Shown here piece by piece: positions 16,771 to 19,420 of a DNA stretch of 19,420 nucleotides. The notes below the pieces were generated by a model that had not been told where the DNA came from, did not search any database, and worked only from the letters and a program-made list of their open reading frames with translations. Source of the stretch: Sandarakinorhabdus sp. (lineage in GTDB: Bacteria; Pseudomonadota; Alphaproteobacteria; Sphingomonadales; Sphingomonadaceae); NCBI GenBank assembly GCA_025458465.1, contig JALOSK010000001.1:1-19420 (forward strand), read 5' to 3'. A program made the translations under genes and the position numbers. The number at the start of each line of letters is the position of its first letter. The first letter of the stretch is position 1.

Positions 16771-16782
16771 ATATATCTTAAG
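16751..16782 (+). promoter_or_regulatory. padR promoter with overlapping palindromic operator
   Basis: TTGCAA (16751-16756) and TATCTT (16774-16779) are 17 bases apart and form a reasonable sigma-70-type promoter. The -10 box lies inside an 18-bp palindrome CTGAAGATATATCTTAAG (16765-16782, one mismatched pair, perfect 12-bp core). A dimeric repressor bound here would block RNA polymerase, as expected for PadR autoregulation. The GGAG ribosome binding site is at 16799-16802. Confidence 0.5.
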
Positions 16783-16810
16783 AGCATATCAGCCAGCTGG
16801 AGCAGCCCCC

Positions 16811-17452
16811 ATGCATTTCCGCTTTCACTTTGATCACGATGGTTTCCGCAAGGAGTTCAGCAGCCGAAGCCGCCGCTGGTCCGCCTTTGCCCGCGCCTTT
16901 GCCGATGAATTTGGCGATGGCGGCGATGGCCCGCGCCCCGATGGCCCACGCCCCAATGGCCCACGACGCCGCCGGCGCTTCGGTGCAGAGGCGCTGAAGA
17001 TCCTGATCCTGCACCTGCTGAAGGCCGAACCGCGCCACGGCTATGATCTCATCAAGGCGATCGAGGCCATGTCTGCCGGGCTGTACGCGCCGTCACCGGG
17101 CATGATCTACCCGCTGCTCAACCTGCTGGCCGATGAAGGGCTGATCGAGGAATTGCCGGCCGATATGGGCCGCCGCCGTTATGCCATCACCAATGCCGGC
17201 CACGCCGCGCTGGACGCCGCCGAAGCGCAATTGCGGGAAGCGCTGGAACGGCTGGCCGAGATGGCGCGCGATGCGAGCGATGAGCCCGCCGAAGATGGCC
17301 GCTGGCCGCTGGAAGAGGTGATGTACGATCTGCGCAAGGCCGTCCGCAAGAGCCTGCTCAACGCGGTATCCAGGGGCGGGAGCCGCAGCGAACGCACCGA
17401 GGCCATCGCCGCCATCCTGCGCGATGCCGCCGAGACGATCCGCAAGCTCTAG
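16811..17452 (+). CDS. PadR-family transcriptional regulator, YqjI/NfeR-like
   Basis: This is a 213-aa repressor. The winged-helix domain (about residues 55-130) is plain: 'ALKILILHLLKAEPRHGYDLIKAIEAMS', 'YAPSPGMIYPLLNLLADEGL', 'GRRRYAITNAGHAAL' (quoted in parts). The C-terminal helices for dimerisation follow. The layout closely matches E. coli YqjI (NfeR), a nickel-responsive regulator of a ferric reductase gene, which also has a metal-binding His/Cys-rich N-terminus before a Gly/Arg-rich linker. Here the N-terminus carries H2, H6 and H9 in 'MHFRFHFDHDG', and the linker is a (D/N)GPRP repeat then RRRRR. A metal-sensing role is inferred. No ferric reductase or siderophore-interacting gene is adjacent; the divergent neighbour is an unknown 145-aa protein. 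The start has GGAG eight bases upstream. It converges on sua5 with 9 bases between. Confidence 0.9.
   Translation: MHFRFHFDHDGFRKEFSSRSRRWSAFARAFADEFGDGGDGPRPDGPRPNGPRRRRRFGAEALKILILHLLKAEPRHGYDLIKAIEAMSAGLYAPSPGMIYPLLNLLADEGLIEELPADMGRRRYAITNAGHAALDAAEAQLREALERLAEMARDASDEPAEDGRWPLEEVMYDLRKAVRKSLLNAVSRGGSRSERTEAIAAILRDAAETIRKL
16925..16965 (+). repeat. 15-bp tandem repeat (about 2.7 copies) in padR
   Basis: Units GATGGCCCGCGCCCC, GATGGCCCACGCCCC and a partial AATGGCCCACG are adjacent. They encode DGPRP-DGPRP-NGPR (from residue 39), the flexible linker between the His-bearing N-terminus and the winged helix. The in-frame 15-bp unit means copy-number changes would alter linker length without a frameshift. 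Confidence 0.85.
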
Positions 17453-17461
17453 CCGCTGGGA

Positions 17462-18400
17462 TCAAGCTCTGGGCGCTGCGGCGCGCGCGAGGCGGTCGTT
17501 GATCGCCAGCCCCAGCCCGTGCGCGGGCACCGGCGCCACCGCGATGCCGGCGCGGCCCGACCCTTCGGCGGTGTGCAGCAGATCGAACAGCCGGGCGGCA
17601 GCTTCGGCAAGGTCGCCGCTGGCCGACAGCGTTGCATCGCCGGCCACCGCGCCAAAGCCGATGTGAAATTCGCCTGCGCGTGCCGCCAGCGCGTCCAGTC
17701 GCACGGGCTGGCGCGGGGCATAGTGCGATTCGAGCATTCCCGGCGCTTCCACCCCGGCCGGCACCACCGGCGCCTGGCGCGCGCCGGCCACGGCGGCAAC
17801 ATCCTCCACGGCCAGCGCGCCCGGTCGCAGCAGCCGCCAGCCGTCACCCTCCACCGCGATGATGGTCGATTCCACGCCCGCCGCGCACGGCCCGGCATCG
17901 ATCACCGGCACATCGGGCAGGCTGGCCAGCACATGGCCGGCGCGCGTCGGCGAGATGCGGCCGGAGGCATTGGCCGATGGTGCCGCCAGCGGGCCAACAC
18001 TTCGCACCAGCGCCTGCATCACCGGGTGCGCCGGGCACCGCAGCGCAATGGTGTCCAGCCCTGCCGTCACCAGGGACGCCACCGGCGCTGCGGCGCGGCG
18101 CGGCAACACAAGGGTGAGCGGCCCCGGCCAGAAGCGCGCCGCCAGCTGCCTTGCCAGCGGCGGGACGTCGGCCAGCGTTTCGGCCTGCGCCATATCCGCC
18201 ACATGCACGATCAGCGGGTTGAAGCTGGGCCGGCCCTTGGCGGCATAGATGCCGGCCACGGCAGCGCCATCGTCGGCGCGGGCGGCCAGGCCATAGACGG
18301 TCTCGGTCGGCACCGCGACCAGCCCGCCGGCGCGCAGCACATCCGCCGCTGCGGCAATGCCGGCGGGATCGGGCGACAGGATGCGGCTTTTGCTGGCCAT
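17462..18400 (-). CDS. sua5: L-threonylcarbamoyladenylate synthase (Sua5 type)
   Basis: This 312-aa cytoplasmic enzyme makes threonylcarbamoyl-AMP from threonine, bicarbonate and ATP, the first step of the t6A37 modification of ANN-decoding tRNAs. The YrdC domain (about residues 12-200) shows 'VAVPTETVYGLAA', 'YAAKGRPSFNPLIVH', 'FWPGPLTLVL' and 'APSANASGRISPT'. A linker with 'LLRPGAL' and 'SHYAPRQPV' joins the C-terminal Sua5 domain, so this is the two-domain Sua5/TsaC2 form rather than short TsaC. It converges on padR and is divergent from an acyl-CoA dehydrogenase gene with only 49 bases between starts. No good Shine-Dalgarno precedes the ATG, and a TATAGA box sits about 9 bases upstream of it. 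Translation from a very short leader is therefore possible. Confidence 0.96.
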   Translation of the reverse strand: MASKSRILSPDPAGIAAAADVLRAGGLVAVPTETVYGLAARADDGAAVAGIYAAKGRPSFNPLIVHVADMAQAETLADVPPLARQLAARFWPGPLTLVLPRRAAAPVASLVTAGLDTIALRCPAHPVMQALVRSVGPLAAPSANASGRISPTRAGHVLASLPDVPVIDAGPCAAGVESTIIAVEGDGWRLLRPGALAVEDVAAVAGARQAPVVPAGVEAPGMLESHYAPRQPVRLDALAARAGEFHIGFGAVAGDATLSASGDLAEAAARLFDLLHTAEGSGRAGIAVAPVPAHGLGLAINDRLARAAAPRA

Positions 18401-18408
18401 GGCTGCCG

Positions 18409-18435
18409 TCTATACCGGTGACCATCCAAGACCAA
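18409..18435 (-). promoter_or_regulatory. Candidate sua5 promoter, near-leaderless
   Basis: On the minus strand TTGGTC (18435-18430) and TATAGA (18414-18409) are 15 bases apart; shifting the -35 by one base gives CTTGGT with 16. Initiation would fall within a few bases of the ATG at 18400. The 49-base spacer must also hold the promoter for the plus-strand gene, which I cannot identify. Confidence 0.3.
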
Positions 18436-18449
18436 GGCCGGACGCACCC

Positions 18450-19420
18450 ATGCCCTACACCGCCCCCACCACCGAACAGCGCTTCGTGCTGGACGTGATC
18501 GCCGATCTGCCCGGCCTTGCCGCGCTGCCGGCCTATGCCAACGCCACGCCCGACATGGTGGACGCAATCCTCGCGGAATCCGGCAAGCTGGCCGCCAACG
18601 TGTTCGCACCGCTGAACAAGAGCGGCGACAAGGCACACGCGAAGCTTGACGATGGCGTGGTGACGCTGCCCGCCGGCTTCGTCGAGGCATATGATCAATA
18701 TGTGCAGGCCGGCTGGGCAGGCCTTGGCGTGCCGGAAGCCCATGGCGGCCAGGGCCTGCCCTTTGCCGTGGCGGTGGCGGTGCAGGAACAGATCACCAGC
18801 GCCAACATGGCCTTTGCGCTGTGCATGATGCTGTCCCAGGGCGCGATCGAGGCGCTGGCCGCCCACGCCAGCCCGGAACTGCAGCAACGCTATCTGTCGA
18901 AGCTCGTCACCGGCGAATGGACCGGCACCATGAACCTGACGGAGCCGACCGCCGGCAGTGACGTGGGCGCGCTGAAATCCCGTGCCGAGCCGAACCCTGA
19001 CGGCAGCTGGCGCATCAAGGGCACCAAGATCTTCATCACCTGGGGCGAACATGACGCCGCCGGGAATATCGTCCACCTCGTGCTGGCGCGCACGCCCGAC
19101 AGCCCGCCCGGCACCAAGGGCATCAGCCTGTTCCTGGTGCCGAAGTTCCTGCCCGACGGCAGCCGCAACGATCTGAAGTGCGTGGGGCTGGAGCACAAGC
19201 TGGGCATCCACGCCTCCCCCACCTGCACGATGAGCTTTGGCGATCACGACCGCTGCATCGGCTGGATGGTGGGCAATGAAGGCGGCGGCATGCGCGCCAT
19301 GTTCACCATGATGAACAACGCCCGCGTGCAGGTCGGCCTGCAAGGCGTCGCCATTGCCGAAGGGGCGATGCAGCACGCGCTGGACTATGCCCGCACCCGC
19401 GTGCAGTCGGCCAAGTTCGG
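18450..19420 (+). CDS. Acyl-CoA dehydrogenase (3' end beyond the window)
   Basis: An FAD-dependent acyl-CoA dehydrogenase; 323 codons are visible with no stop before the window edge. The N-terminal helical domain is extended ('MPYTAPTTEQRFVLDVI', as in the roughly 590-600-aa subgroup that includes DmdC-type enzymes). 'YVQAGWAGLGVPEAHGGQGL' is followed by the FAD/substrate signature 'TMNLTEPTAGSDVGAL', where most enzymes have M-x-LTEP-x-AGSD. 'IKGTKIFITWGEHD' is the flavin-contacting strand and 'KLGIHASPTC' precedes the second helical domain. 'MFTMMNNARVQVGLQGV' begins the C-terminal helices; the catalytic Glu lies outside or near the cut. The role is alpha,beta-desaturation of an acyl-CoA, in fatty-acid or related carbon oxidation; the substrate cannot be set. 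Only a weak AAGG precedes the ATG. Confidence 0.95.
   Translation, partial: MPYTAPTTEQRFVLDVIADLPGLAALPAYANATPDMVDAILAESGKLAANVFAPLNKSGDKAHAKLDDGVVTLPAGFVEAYDQYVQAGWAGLGVPEAHGGQGLPFAVAVAVQEQITSANMAFALCMMLSQGAIEALAAHASPELQQRYLSKLVTGEWTGTMNLTEPTAGSDVGALKSRAEPNPDGSWRIKGTKIFITWGEHDAAGNIVHLVLARTPDSPPGTKGISLFLVPKFLPDGSRNDLKCVGLEHKLGIHASPTCTMSFGDHDRCIGWMVGNEGGGMRAMFTMMNNARVQVGLQGVAIAEGAMQHALDYARTRVQSAKF

Overview
The window is GC-rich, densely coding bacterial chromosome. The gene content and protein style point to an alphaproteobacterium, most likely a member of the Sphingomonadales. The pointers are an FzlA-type GST fold protein, a bacterial NDUFA9-like protein coupled to uppP, and a gltD-DUF2059-gltB cluster. 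Others are a PepSY protein behind an MsrQ-like membrane protein, and a secreted N-acyl-D-amino-acid deacylase relative. The taxonomic call is inferred from family recognition, not from a marker gene. I see no phage, transposon, integrase, CRISPR array or plasmid functions.

Layout. Positions 1-2486: the end of a Sir2/CobB deacylase faces fzlA. A short spacer with a palindrome then leads into an MsrQ-like membrane protein directly followed by a PepSY protein. These converge on a small coiled-coil protein with a Lys/Ala/Pro-rich tail. Positions 2487-9141 (minus strand): glutamate synthase, in the order gltD, a secreted DUF2059 protein, gltB. Just after gltB is a 52-nt stem-loop that ends at the start codon of the Lys/Ala/Pro-rich gene and overlaps a good sigma-70-type promoter. 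Positions 9293-11100 (minus): an NDUFA9-like protein and uppP, overlapping by 4 nt. Positions 11177-11362: a tRNA-Leu(CAG) with its own promoter and terminator. Positions 11414-13533 (plus): a secreted MetX-like alpha/beta hydrolase overlapping a two-TM K+ channel with an RCK domain. Positions 13541-14468: two divergent left-handed beta-helix acyltransferases. Positions 14490-16181 (minus): a secreted amidohydrolase. Positions 16213-17452: an unrecognised 145-aa protein divergent from a YqjI-like PadR regulator, separated by an AT-richer, repeat-rich 160-bp control region. Positions 17462-19420: Sua5 (tRNA t6A synthesis), divergent from an acyl-CoA dehydrogenase that is cut by the window end.

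Most of this is housekeeping: ammonium assimilation, lipid-carrier recycling, tRNA modification, cell division and fatty-acid oxidation. I did not find a complete undescribed system. The best leads are regulatory or divergent-family observations. They are: (1) the hairpin, promoter and RBS overlap after gltB, which could silence translation of read-through RNA; (2) the repeated module and palindromes between the 145-aa gene and padR; (3) an MsrQ-like protein that has lost one conserved heme His; (4) enzymes lacking canonical catalytic or metal residues (amidohydrolase, acyltransferase). No stretch longer than 300 bases lacks a gene; the largest spacers (9142-9292, 11101-11237, 16651-16810) are described individually.
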